Source: Cylindrotheca closterium
Taxonomy: Eukaryota; Bacillariophyta; Bacillariophyceae; Bacillariales; Bacillariaceae
Direction of reading: 5' to 3'
DNA: 37,602 nt
NCBI GenBank assembly: GCA_933822405.4
Contig: CAKOGP040000891.1
Coordinates: forward strand, 1 to 37,602
How positions within the stretch are numbered: position 1 is the first letter of the stretch; each line of letters starts with the position of its first letter. Below are positions 10,365-21,200 of the stretch, piece by piece. The notes beneath the pieces are model-generated. The model did no database searches and was not told where the DNA came from. It worked only from the letters and a program-made list of their open reading frames with translations. Position numbers and translations under genes: made by a program.

Positions 10365-12803
10365 CTATCTGACATATGTTGTGACTTGCTGTGGGTTCTC
10401 CAAAGTATCGATGCCCTTGTCGATATCACGCCATGATGTGGGATATTCTCTATTGAAGAACCCACCTCTCAATATTGCATATTGATGCATTATGAGTTTT
10501 CTATCCTTCGTAGCGTAATAAAATGAGTTGGTTAGAAGGCCATCCTCATGCCCAGGAAGCTTGTCCTTGACCGAATGGTACCCCCTAATCCTTATGATGT
10601 ATCCAGTGAAGGTGCTAAAGAAGCAACCGAAAAAAATCCTGAAAGGAAACCATGAGAGTAAGATCGCGGAAACAAAGAGAGCTGGAGGTCACCCAAATCC
10701 TGTCATTCTTACCGGCCTCTGCTCGCAACCAGCTGATCTATCATTCCTGAGGATGAAGGAGACGTACCGCGAGTTTGGGGATTTTATATGTCAGCAAATG
10801 TTTTGAATTGATTTTGATTATTTGCCGCAAAAGCTGTAATTGATACATACCATAATAGTTAGTGTTCACGTCTTTCAACTCGTCTTTGAAGTCGTCCAAG
10901 AAGAGCAAATCATAGTGCGCTCTCAAAGGGTCGAAGAATTTCTTATCTCGCTCGTCTGTAGCGATGAACACGGTAGAGTTGGGAATCAGTTCATCTTTTG
11001 AGTTCTCATAGATTTCGTCGGCCCCAATGCGGGTAGCTTTGAACTGAAAATCCCCTCGACGTATGTGGAAAGCATCAAAGTCACCATTTGTGTTATTCGG
11101 ATCCCTTTTCCGAACATGCTCGCGAATGGCTGCCACCAATCGTGCAGCGGCACATTGGATCTCGTCTACATAATGCACGTCTGTCCATGAAAATTGGAAG
11201 ATACAGTATAAGCAGGAATGGGCCATAAGGATGTGAAATTGACACAGTAGACACGTCATCTCAGAACTTACGGTCACGAATGAATCTCTTCATCCAGAGA
11301 TCTTCCTTCCAATTCTCGAAAAATAAAAAAGCCTTAGGTGGAATAGCAACCTGTGAGGATCGCCGTATTCGATTTGACACGACACTTCAAAAAGTCACTT
11401 ACATAGAAGTGCACTAGCATCCTGAGTCTCTTTTTGTGGTTACATTGAAAATGAAGAACTGGCAAGTTTTGCATTCTTTCATCGTAAACGCATAAATCAT
11501 GTCGTCCAGCTAAAGTTTCCTCAAGTCGCCCCAACGGATTTGGATCATCCACTTTCACTGGTGTGCCTCCAGGAACATTTCTTCGAGCACTTTGTACCAG
11601 CTTCTGTAGCACTTCCACATCTTTATGATCCCCTGAAGAAGGGAAGGCTGGTAAGCACTGCCCAGGGTTCCACGTCGCTGTTTCTGACACATTTCTCAGG
11701 TAACCACGAAGAACGTCGTAATCTTGTCCATCAATGCCATCCCAATCAGTCCGATTCCCTGGTGGAAATTCAACTTCACCAGTTATCTATTATAACACAG
11801 AACGACAATCACATGGTCAGTACTACAAGCTATCCAATCCTCAATTCTCCGATGCAGCAAAAACAGAAACACACAGAACGCGAATACTGCGCCTCAAATC
11901 TTACCGCATTTCGTAGCTTGCCTGTCACGGCTTTGAAAGCAAGGCTAAACATTGAGTCTGTAGGCGTTGTTATGTGCGAAAACTGTCTCTAATACTCACC
12001 ACGGGTCTCAAGGTATTCCTTCATGGAAATTATGTTCAATCCCTTGTGTTCCCTTGCCATTTCTTCAATCGGAAAGAAGTCAACAAAATTGAAGTGGCTA
12101 TACCATAACAAAGCGAAATTTGTGATGAGCCACATAGATAGTACAGTGATCGTGAGCGGCAACAATATCATACTTTCTCTGATTTTTTCCACCCTTCCCA
12201 AGTAGATACATTCTTTTCTGTGGTGGCATCACAAGGGTGCGGCACATTGCATAAGCGAGCCCGATAGTACTCTCCATTGCCATTCTTATGTTGTCTGGAA
12301 GGACATCAAACAGAGTTAGACAAGAGAAAGAAAGATTTGAATCCAAACAATCTGTTCGAATCAGACTCACTCCATCCACCCCCATCCGGTTCGAATGTCA
12401 TGAAATTTTCCTTCCCTTGTTGGCAGAAGGGAGAAACAAATGTCTCGTCCGATGGAATATCTTCCCAGTACACCATCTCTTGGGCAGCTGCAATTTCCGG
12501 TCCTCCCCACTTTTCACAGTTCAGCTTTGCCAAACGTATTTCAGAATTGGAATTTTCTCCTGGACCGACCTTGCGTTTCTTATCTTGTTTGAACTCTTGT
12601 ATTGCACTCTCAACAACTGTGTTATGTATATGTGGAATAGTCCCAGAGTCATGGAGAAAGTTCAACGATACACTTAGAAGGAAACAAAGACCAAAGACGC
12701 CAATGAAGAAGTCATTCAGGCCTGTGCCTCCTGTCCGGTGTCGTCTGGAAACACTGCCGTCTTTAGATGCTTTGATTGTCGATATTTTTCTTTCTTTCGT
12801 CAT
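10365..12803 (-). CDS. GDP-fucose protein O-fucosyltransferase-like protein (type II membrane, nine exons)
   Basis: Exons on the minus strand: 12371-12803, 12174-12294, 12000-12097, 11905-11930, 11403-11786, 11272-11332, 10851-11180, 10713-10746 and 10365-10638. All introns (69-118 bp) are GT-AG and phases agree, giving 586 aa. The smallest exon is 26 nt; its acceptor (CAAAG at 11931) is the least certain, with CCTACAG (11958) as an alternative. A short cytosolic N-terminus is followed by a signal anchor (about residues 31-50, FFIGVFGLCFLLSVSLNFL), typical of Golgi glycosyltransferases. The body has WNNIRMAMES, RMYLLGK, FPPGNRTDW, WNPGQCLPAF and HIRRGDF at about residues 413-419, the Arg-containing donor-binding motif of the O-fucosyltransferase superfamily. 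Then come STVFIATDERD, TNYYGM/IDQLVASRG and FSTFTGYI. It probably transfers fucose or a related sugar to proteins or glycans; acceptor unknown. Confidence 0.9.
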
Positions 12804-13749
12804 TAGTTCTGTGACTTTCCAAAGTTAGCGTCGCTCTTCGAGGTACAGTACACTTTTAGGGATGGAAAAATGATGAAAGCAAGAGATTGAATTTTGTGTG
12901 GATGATTACTTCGACTTGTTATGGTCAAGCTCGACGCTTTATACATACCGCAGCGTTGAACACTAACATTGTACTCATCAGCTTGGATTCAGGCTTACTT
13001 TCTTTATATTATGTAGACCTGAATAGTCACGCGCGGTATTTGATAAAGTTCAATTTTTAAAATTGTTCTCGTCATTTGGTCATTTGTTGTGAGCCATCAT
13101 TGTTTTTCCGATCTGCCAATGAGCGTCATTATGGCATGATGCACACTATGAGAATGAATAGATGATGCGTTGTTCTAATCCGATGGATGTAGTGGTGGTG
13201 ATGATCTAGGAGTCTCCGGAGACTGCACTTCGCAAGACCGCGGGAAATACCATGGATGGTGTCCCTTCCGATGATATCCAATCATCCAGCCCACCGAAAC
13301 GATGGATCGGGTCGCCCTCTGCGAACACTTCTCGAAATAGAACCTTTGGATTCAACAAGGATAGCAGAGAACTCTCTTCCGCTTCATCCGTGTTATTGGG
13401 TTACGACGGTGACATCAAGACATTTAGTTACGACTGTGAATTCAAAACACAAATTTATCAAGACAAATTTACTTGACGAATAGATGAAGGAAACTGAATA
13501 AGCTCTAGTCTAGACCATTGATTACTATTATCTTTCCCCTCTCCTTTTTCTTACTGCTATCATTGAATTAGCGACTGCGAATATCCTCATGCATGTTTTT
13601 CATATACAGGGTAACTGCAGTACGTTTCCCTCTAAAAATCGCTGGACTTTTGTTTTCACGATGTTTGACTTGTCACAAGCTGGAGAAGACACGCCAAGCA
13701 TTTTCTGATTGGCAGGCTTTCCGATCTTGTTTGAAATAGGCAAGGCTGG
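12804..13749. other. Intergenic region, no supported gene
   Basis: The first few hundred bases upstream of 12803 should contain the promoter of the O-fucosyltransferase-like gene; no TATA box or initiator could be placed with confidence. A 74-codon frame at 13252-13476 is listed separately. The rest is AT-rich and shows no conserved coding pattern. Confidence 0.5.
13252..13476 (+). CDS. Short hypothetical ORF, weak
   Basis: A 74-codon frame begins with ATG in a good eukaryotic context (ATACCATGG) and stops at a TGA. The product is Ser- and Pro-rich (DIQSSSPPKRW) with no domain, signal peptide or membrane segment. I do not recognise it. It could be a small gene, a first exon, or chance. It lies about 270 bp upstream of the solo 246-bp repeat. 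Confidence 0.18.
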   Translation: MDGVPSDDIQSSSPPKRWIGSPSANTSRNRTFGFNKDSRELSSASSVLLGYDGDIKTFSYDCEFKTQIYQDKFT

Positions 13750-13994
13750 ATTTGGTCCGGGTTTGTCTGTCAATCCTATTGATTGTCCTTTTCGAATCCT
13801 ATGATTCGACCTCGGTGCAAACCAGTCACTAACCTAGTACCTCGCTACTGTGCCAAACCTACTCGCTTCTCGTATGTAGCATCGGGCTTTTGCCACAGTT
13901 TCCATGGTAGCATACGTGCGCGATCTCTCCAGACAAAGACTACATCATGCGATTCAAGCCCAGGAGTGGAGGCGGCGCCGGGTAATCTTCGATT
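13750..13994 (+). repeat. 246-bp dispersed repeat, copy 2 (solo terminal block)
   Basis: This is a near-identical copy of 6897-7142 in the same orientation, without any neighbouring DIRS-like coding sequence. Such isolated ends are expected when recombination between terminal repeats removes the element body, or when only the end inserts. No target-site duplication was evident. Confidence 0.9.
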
Positions 13995-14334
13995 AGTGAT
14001 GACATAAAAAGACTGCGTAAGATACTACAATGCGATACTGTAGTGACCAGCTGAAACGTACCGGTATATCGTCTGATATACGGTAACGTCTGTACGTCCC
14101 ATCACCATATAAACATAGCTTATCGTGGATAGAAGCACAGGATATCGTTTGATGCAATTTTTTAAATATCATGGCATATTTCACTCCAAGAACACATCAA
14201 GGACACGCAAAGAGAGAAAAGAGGGAACGCCCCAGCCAGCTGGGGGGCATGCATTCTCTGGAGGAAACACGATGTGTCAGCTACTGTGAATCGTGGTGAT
14301 TGGACCATGGGGCATATCTTCGACGCCCAGCACT

Positions 14335-14378
14335 GCCTAGTACTAGGCTAGCTAGTACTACTCTATAGTAGTAGTACT
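14335..14378. repeat. Paired palindromes rich in CTAG/GTAC
   Basis: A perfect 14-bp palindrome GCCTAGTACTAGGC (14335-14348) is followed at once by an inverted repeat with 9-bp arms AGTACTACT (14354-14362) and AGTAGTACT (14370-14378). Both can form hairpins. No function is apparent. Confidence 0.85.
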
Positions 14379-15359
14379 TCAAGAAGAAGTGTTACCTTCC
14401 CAAAAGAGGTGATCAGTCTTGCAAGGGGGTCTACATCGTGCATCCTCTAACTCTTGCCCCGACAATGAGACGAAATTGAAAATACTCCAACCATTTTGGT
14501 CAAGGAGGAGATGAGCGAAGTAACAATTCCCTGTCATATCTTGGGGGGAAGACCTTAAAAAGTTTAGTAGAAATGATTGTTATATTTTTCTATACTTCGT
14601 TGTTTGGATGTGAGGTACCAGTGCATGTGCCCTTCTCAATTAATTGACACGTAGTATTCCAATAGATACCAAGATGGCTGCCGACCCGATACTTAGGAGA
14701 GAATATGTCTGGTTGATTCTAAGGGAAGAAGTGCCAAGAAAAAAGAACATAAAAATAAACGATTCACAGTCAACTAATATCTTATATTATACTGGGGTGT
14801 TATATTATACTATGGAGGCCTTCGGCTATGAAGTCATGCATTCTAGGAGCGAAACTTGAACAACGGTATCGCCACTCCACCACATCCCTGCTTTTCGTCG
14901 TGACAGAAGCCGCCACTAGTGTTCTGGGCTCAATCCAATTTTGGATTTAAACCAGAAGTTTTTTGTATCTCTGCTGGACCCAATGGTTCGCTGCAAAAGG
15001 CAAGGTTGCAAACAGACTGTCATCGGTTTGACAACGATATCGGCCATCTGGCAGTGATCTTCTCAGCAGAGAACACAGACATCCAAGCAAAACAACGACC
15101 GGTATCAAATCAAAGCATCGATAGCCTCATGGACCAGCCATCACAGAACAGTGTTGATTGTTGAGTCAGGGGATGAAGAAGTGTTGTCGAAACTGGAGAT
15201 GAAGAAGGAATGCAATACAGCATGTTCTTCACAAAAGAGAGCCAAAATAATGCTCCTGACGGTCCTTTGTCTTCATCATGGCCATGATAATATCAACAAG
15301 AACTCAACAGACGCCAACACAAAGAGGATCAAGTAGCAAGTTATCGTGTCCCCAATAAT

Positions 15360-15584
15360 GTGGTGGAAATCAAAGCCCTTTTCCGTCCACGGCTGATTGA
15401 TATGTTTGGCAACAGAACAAGAGGATTCCAACCTTGCACAACGCCAGCAAAAGTGGGCAAATGTGCATGTGCTGGATGCGAAGCCGAGTCTTGTGCAAAA
15501 GAAGGACCTGGAGCGCACCGTTGCAAGTTTTGTTGCAAGTTTTGTGGTATCCCCGTCCATGCAGCATGTTCCGTTGATAGATGA
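15360..15584 (+). pseudogene. Cys/His-rich fragment, possible transposase-associated zinc-ribbon remnant
   Basis: This 74-codon frame has an unusual density of Cys and His in its second half (KCACAGCEAESC, then HRCKFCCKFC, then PVHAACS). The pattern resembles C-terminal zinc-binding tails of some DDE transposases, but is too short to assign. A 12-bp tandem duplication (TGTTGCAAGTTT twice, near 15520-15545) has added KFC/C residues, so the copy looks altered. No catalytic domain is nearby. The first codon is GTG-like rather than ATG, so it may be an internal fragment. Confidence 0.25.
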
Positions 15585-15897
15585 TGGGTTGACAAAAGCG
15601 ATGCCACCAACCCTTGCCTGGTACAGGTTTTGCAGTGAGCCATTATTGAGAAAATCCACAGCGAGGCCAGAGGTATTACATTTACATAAATATCTTGGTT
15701 TCTCGTGTCTCGTTTCGTTTCATTTGTTCGTTCCATCGATATTGATGTTTGATGTTTTCGTACATATTTGAATATATACCGTGCGGTATCTGAAACCAGA
15801 CCAGTATTCTGGTCTACGTTCAAATTAGTACGATTTCTACGTAACAAAATGAGTCCCAACTTGAATTCGCATCGTGTATTCGTAACCCGGAGTGCCG

Positions 15898-15985
15898 ATA
15901 TACTTTTCCGCAATACCATGCGGGAACTAAAATTTCACTAGTAATCGTATGGTAGATGATTTCCAGGTATTGCGGAAAAGTATAT
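15898..15985. repeat. 20-bp perfect inverted repeat around a 48-bp loop
   Basis: The left arm 15898-15917 (ATATACTTTTCCGCAATACC) is the exact reverse complement of 15966-15985. The loop and right arm belong to a MITE-like segment that recurs near 35588-35655, but there the left arm is replaced by other sequence. Confidence 0.95.
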
Positions 15986-16055
15986 GATTTTGATATACGT
16001 TTCGTGCGGAAATGCGCGGTAATGATATATCCTTCAGTAAGTCTGTAGTGTACCG
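15910..16055 (-). mobile_element. Half of a MITE-like element related to 35520-36093
   Basis: In reverse orientation this segment matches the left end of the 35520-36093 element: the terminal arm (GATATATCATTACCGCGCAT, then CGCACGAAACGTATATC) and about 65 bp of interior (CATACGATTACTAGTGAAAT). The matching opposite terminus was not found nearby, so this is a truncated copy. Confidence 0.8.
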
Positions 16056-16583
16056 GGGAGGTAAGTCACCATCGAAAATTCCCCTCTAGAGTAAACCCAT
16101 AATGAAACAGTGGGATGATCCCACCGATCCCCCTAACAGCGGTACCAATATCCAACGCACGCGCAGTTAATCCATGTGGTCCCGTCATCTCAATGTTCGT
16201 CAGTGTTCGTCTGCGGATGCAAGAGAAGAATCCTAAAATACTTGTCGTCCCACAAGTATGGTACTTTTTTATGGAAGGGGGACTCAAATTCCAGGACCCA
16301 CCGCAAATTTTGTGTTGCGGGCGACTGCAAGACGTTGAATAGAATCGACCAACTCGAAGGGGTGGTTAATTAAGGGGCAACCTTTCCTCCCCTGAAGTTC
16401 AAAAGAATCGTTTGAGTCCACAAAAAATCGTTTGGGTCACAAAAAATCGTTTGGAGTGGATCCAGGGGATTTGCGATTTTGAGTCAGTCATCTCCCTCGC
16501 GCGGCCGCGCGGTGGTCGTACAGGTACGACTAACTGGATTAGTGCTAGATGGGTAGATGATTGATTCATTCAGTATCTTCGAT
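16056..16583. other. Intergenic region downstream of the PAP2 gene
   Basis: No supported gene. It contains a short imperfect tandem repeat at 16401-16457 (AAAAAATCGTTTG three times, spacing about 20 bp) and GC-rich GCGGCCGC near 16500. The PAP2 transcript, read on the minus strand, should end here; a polyadenylation site was not identified. Confidence 0.5.
16401..16457. repeat. Three imperfect ~20-bp tandem units
   Basis: Units share the core AAAAAATCGTTTG followed by GGTC or AGTC and CACA. The array lies about 130 bp beyond the PAP2 stop codon, probably in or after its 3' UTR. Confidence 0.7.
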
Positions 16584-17668
16584 TTATTCGGTAAAGGACA
16601 CAAGTTTGTTCATTCCACCCAGACCATCAACGTTTGCCATGCATAGCGAACGCGGCATCCCAGCCATTTTGGACCATAATGGTGGGTACCAAATGTGGTA
16701 GGCAATCGCTGATGCAACGAATCCCAGTGCCAGTCCTGCCACAACGTCTGATGGATGATGCCATTTATCGACTAGTCTTGATGCAGCCACAAAAATGGCC
16801 CATCCCCAGGGCAGAATGATATTGAAAGGGATGGACAAGCTAAAGTTTCCTTTGCAGAGTTGTTGTCCAACCGAATACAAGACCAGAAAGGTCATACCAC
16901 AGTTTGTAAGCGAAGAATGCCCTGATGGAAATGAGAAATTGGCCTCCCGAATGTGTTCCAGATTGGCAGTGCACTTTAATAAAGTTTTGTCAAACCCGCA
17001 CAGGCTGTAGTAGTTTGGTCTCGGGCGTTGGATCCATAGCTTGAGCAATACGGTAGCACTTTCTGAAATCCCAATAGCAGTGGCAAATCCACCCAAGGCG
17101 GTTGTCATGTGTATAAGTCTTTGTGGACCCTTGTTTTGGATATACGCATGTGTCAGAAGGCCCAAAAGAGGGAACCAAACCGATGTCCACATCAACAGTC
17201 TTGCTAGGAATACGAGAACCACAGGAATAACAGGAGAGATAGTAAGGATAGGCGAAAGGAAAGCAAGAAATATGTCAGCGACGACGGTTGTTGATGTCCT
17301 GATTTGCACTGGTACGCCGATGGACTGTGCGCGTGTTGCTACCGGTAGATTGCTAGAGTTGCTAGATTCTTACATGGAATTGTAGGTGGGTCCGCAACAG
17401 GGTTCAGTAGGTTAAAATCCAGAATCACGTCACCGCCTTGTGTTTGTTGATAAGGAGGCGTTTTGCTGCCGATGTGAGTCTCGATGTGAATCAAATGCCG
17501 AGGATAGTACCACGCGATCAAAACAAACACAGATGCTATCGCGGAGTGTTTTAGAGACTGGTGCATTGTGCCTTCCGAACGATCAGACGCGATATTGCTA
17601 GACGAGGAACGTGGAGCATCCTTTAGAAGGTCCATTCCTTCTTCAAGACTGGAATTAATGTCTGACAT
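16584..17668 (-). CDS. PAP2-superfamily lipid phosphate phosphatase
   Basis: Two exons on the minus strand: 17374-17668 and 16584-17308. The 65-bp intron has donor GTAAG and acceptor CCAG; phases agree and give 339 aa. All three PAP2 signature motifs are present and ordered: K-x6-RP (KLWIQRPRP, Lys188 to Pro196), PSGH (residues 226-229) and SR-x5-H-x3-D (Ser275, Arg276, His282, Asp286). His229 and His282 should be the catalytic acid/base and nucleophile. Several hydrophobic segments (around 58-75 and through most of exon 2) fit an integral membrane enzyme. The ADPPTIPL stretch before the first motif recalls DGPP/phosphatidate phosphatases, but a dolichyl-diphosphate or other isoprenoid phosphatase cannot be excluded. 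It is divergent from BRCA2 with 404 bp between start codons. Confidence 0.94.
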
Positions 17669-18072
17669 CTGTGCTTCTCGTTTTGCGGATATGGATAACT
17701 AGAGCTGGGTTCCTTCACGGGTTTCTTTTGTTTTGTTTTGTTTTGTTTTGTTGCATTATTCGACTGATGATTCCGTTCATTCGTCGTTCTATCTTATCTT
17801 GAATTCATTATGTATATTTGATTAGATCGACTACAATGTTTCGCGCCATACTTGCGGTTTCTCATACTGTATTATAAAAAATAAATTTCGCGACTCGCAC
17901 TCATCGTCATCTGTTACAGTACACAATCACAGTATACGCATACACACACACACACAAAAAGTCAATGGCAAAGGAACAATTCTGGCTGCGCGCAACCTCA
18001 TGAAATAAAACACCACCGGACATATTCGTACACATACTGACATTGAAGCAAGCATTCAGAGCATTAGCAACA
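17669..18072. promoter_or_regulatory. Shared divergent upstream region of PAP2 and BRCA2 genes
   Basis: This 404-bp region separates two divergent start codons and must hold both promoters and both leaders. It contains a (TTTTG)n run near 17725-17752 and a (CA)n run near 17942-17956. No clear TATA box or initiator was assigned. The frame of the BRCA2 exon stays open upstream of its ATG to 18043 without another ATG, so 18073 is the first usable start in this frame. Confidence 0.5.
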
Positions 18073-18176
18073 ATGATGGAACCATCAAATTGGAAATGTA
18101 GCCAATGCACGCTGGAGAATCCAATATCAAGACGGCGGTGTGATGCTTGCCGCGCCCGAAAGCCTATTGAATCCAG

Positions 18177-18208
<32 letters not shown>

Positions 18209-21200
18209 ATAGTAATAGTAATAGTAATAGTAATAGTACTTTTACCAGTAACGCTACAGGTACCGGTAAGAATGTCACGGAAAGTGATTCAAAAAGCAAG
18301 AAAAGTATCAAGAAGACCAACGCTGCCGCTAGTACAAAAGCAGCCATCAAACTCAATCAGAATCGTGCACCCCTTACAAGCACTAGGAAACCGACGAGAA
18401 AAAGAAAGCGTCCCACCAGCATACAAAAACAACCACAACAGCAACCACAGGTAGAAAATCGTACCGAGGTATACATTCCTGCAAATCTGCAATCTGAGTC
18501 ATCGTCTGCACCTTACAGCACCTTTGGTCGAGAGATGGAAACGGCGCCAGCGAGTCAGATCAGACACAACCATAAGGAGAAATCAAAAGCAACCAAATCA
18601 ATCATAACACCCCAGCCGAGACAAGAAGACCAAGTAACGAAACGGAAAAGACCAATTCTAGAATCTGAAACCACAAGTCCTAGCGCTGCAAACGACCATG
18701 AACAATTGAATCTTACAGCAGCTCCAAAATCAGGTGACGCAACAACACCACTCAACAGAGTGCCAGAATTTCACATGGTATCCAAGATAACCCCGACCCA
18801 CAAACAACCAGGGAAGCAAAATTGCCGATATGAAACCCTCACTGGAAAGAAAGAAGAACAGCGTCTTGCGGGTCTAAATTCGTCCTCGAAATCGCAGGAG
18901 AAAATGGAGAATAGCATAGAAGCCAATGGTCCACCACATTCAATAAACAATGACGCTGCAGGTGGTCAATGTAGCAACATTCGAAAGTGTGACTGGACGG
19001 AGCCAAGCAAGCCTTGCAATTTGGTCAAGATTCACGAGCAAACGAGTATTGGTGGCTTCTCAAATGACATTCAATCGCCGACCAAGAAACCAATGGAACC
19101 CAACCACCACAGTGTCTCAAGACAGATAATCACACACGGTACTTTTATGGCAGATGATCCCAAACCTGATATAATGGTAACAGATACCAAATGGAAGAGT
19201 TTATTCTCCATTTCCAACGATCCAACGCACAAAGCCAAACTACTGATGGGATGCCGATGGAAAGAAGTACTCAATACCAAAGGCTGCACAGAAAAGGGTC
19301 ACCCTATGGCTCCGAATAATCTCGGCTTTCGGACTGTAGGATCGGGTACCGCTGTATCGGTATCAGAGGAGGCGATGGCAAAAGCCAGTAGGTTTCTGGA
19401 CAGCAGCAACACCAATCGCAGACCAGTAGGTGAAGAACCTGATACCAATCGCAGACCAGTAGCTGAAGAACCTGATTTTGAAGCTAGCGAAGCTCCACAA
19501 GCAATACATACGATTTGTTTCCGTACAGCAGGATCGGGTACCGCCGTATCGGTATCAGAGGAGGCGATGGCAAAAGCCAGTAGATTCCTGGACAACGCCA
19601 ACACCAATCGCAGACGAGTAGCTGAAGAATCTGCCGTACAACGTAGTGACATTGCAAAACCAATATCTACGATGGGTTTCCGTACAGCAGGATCGGGGAT
19701 TCCCGTGTCTGTGTCGGAAGAGGCGGTTGCAAAAGCCACTACACTTTTGGAAAGTAGTACTAGTTACAGTCCAATCGCTGAAGAATCTGAAGTGCAACGT
19801 AGTGAGATTGCACAACCCATATCTACGATTGGTTTCCGTACAGCTGGATCGGGTACCGCCGTATCTGTGTCGGAGGAGGCGATGGCAAAAGCCAGTAGAT
19901 TTCTGGACAGCAGCAACACCAATCGCAGACCAGAAGGTGAAGAACCTGATACCAATCGCAGACCAGTAGCTGAAGAACCTGATTTTGAAGCTAGCGAAGC
20001 TCCACAAGCAATACATACGATTTGTTTCCGTACAGCAGGATCGGGTACCGCCGTATCGGTATCAGAGGAGGCGATGGCAAAAGCCAGTAGATTCCTGGAC
20101 AACGCCAACACCAATCGCAGACGAGTAGCTGAAGAATCTGCCGTACAACGTAGTGACATTGCAAAACCAATATCTACGATGGGTTTCCGTACAGCAGGAT
20201 CGGGGATTCCCGTGTCTGTGTCGGAAGAGGCGGTTGCAAAAGCCACTACACTTTTGGAAAGTAGTACTAGTTACAGTCCAATCGCTGAAGAATCTGAAGT
20301 GCAACGTAGTGAGATTGCACAACCCATATCTACGATTGGTTTCCGTACAGCTGGATCGGGTACCGCCGTATCTGTGTCGGAGGAGGCGATGGCAAAAGCC
20401 AGTAGATTTCTGGACAGCAGCAACACCAATCGCAGACCAGAAGGTGAAGAACCTGATACCAATCGCAGACCAGTAGCTGAAGAACCTGATTTTGAAGCTA
20501 GCGAAGCTCCACAAGCAATACATACGATTTGTTTCCGTACAGCAGGATCGGGTACCGCCGTATCGGTATCAGAGGAGGCGATGGCAAAAGCCAGTAGATT
20601 CCTGGACAACGCCAACACCAATCGCAGACGAGTAGCTGAAGAATCTGCCGTACAACGTAGTGACATTGCAAAACCAATATCTACGATGGGTTTCCGTACA
20701 GCAGGATCGGGGATTCCCGTGTCTGTGTCGGAAGAGGCGGTTGCAAAAGCCACTACACTTTTGGAAAGTAGTACTAGTTACAGTCCAATCGCTGAAGAAT
20801 CTGAAGTGCAACGTAGTGAGATTGCACAACCCATATCTACGATTGGTTTCCGTACAGCTGGATCGGGTACCGCCGTATCTGTGTCGGAGGAGGCGATGGC
20901 AAAAGCCAGTAGATTTCTGGACAGCAGCAACACCAATCGCAGACCAGAAGGTGAAGAACCTGATACCAATCGCAGACCAGTAGCTGAAGAACCTGATTTT
21001 GAAGCTAGCGAAGCTCCACAAGCAATACATACGATTTGTTTCCGTACAGCAGGATCGGGTACCGCCGTATCGGTATCAGAGGAGGCGATGGCAAAAGCCA
21101 GTAGATTCCTGGACAACGCCAACACCAATCGCAGACGAGTAGCTGAAGAATCTGCCGTACAACGTAGTGACATTGCAAAACCAATATCTACGATGGGTTT

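Larger units (their letters stand above)
13995..15897. other. Gene-poor region with short hairpins
   Basis: No convincing gene. It contains small palindromes (CCCCAGC-CA-GCTGGGG near 14230; a cluster at 14335-14378), an ATATTATACT direct repeat near 14785-14810, and overlapping short frames on both strands at 14919-15919. None has conserved sequence except a Cys-rich stretch at 15360-15584, listed separately. Confidence 0.5.

Noticed and set aside
14644..15164. Short plus-strand frames
   Set aside because: One runs through an ATATTATACT repeat and the other starts at GTG; no domain or splice-supported extension.
15341..15919. 192-codon minus-strand frame
   Set aside because: No domain, no conserved pattern, and it runs across a MITE edge; the opposite strand holds the only Cys-rich signal.
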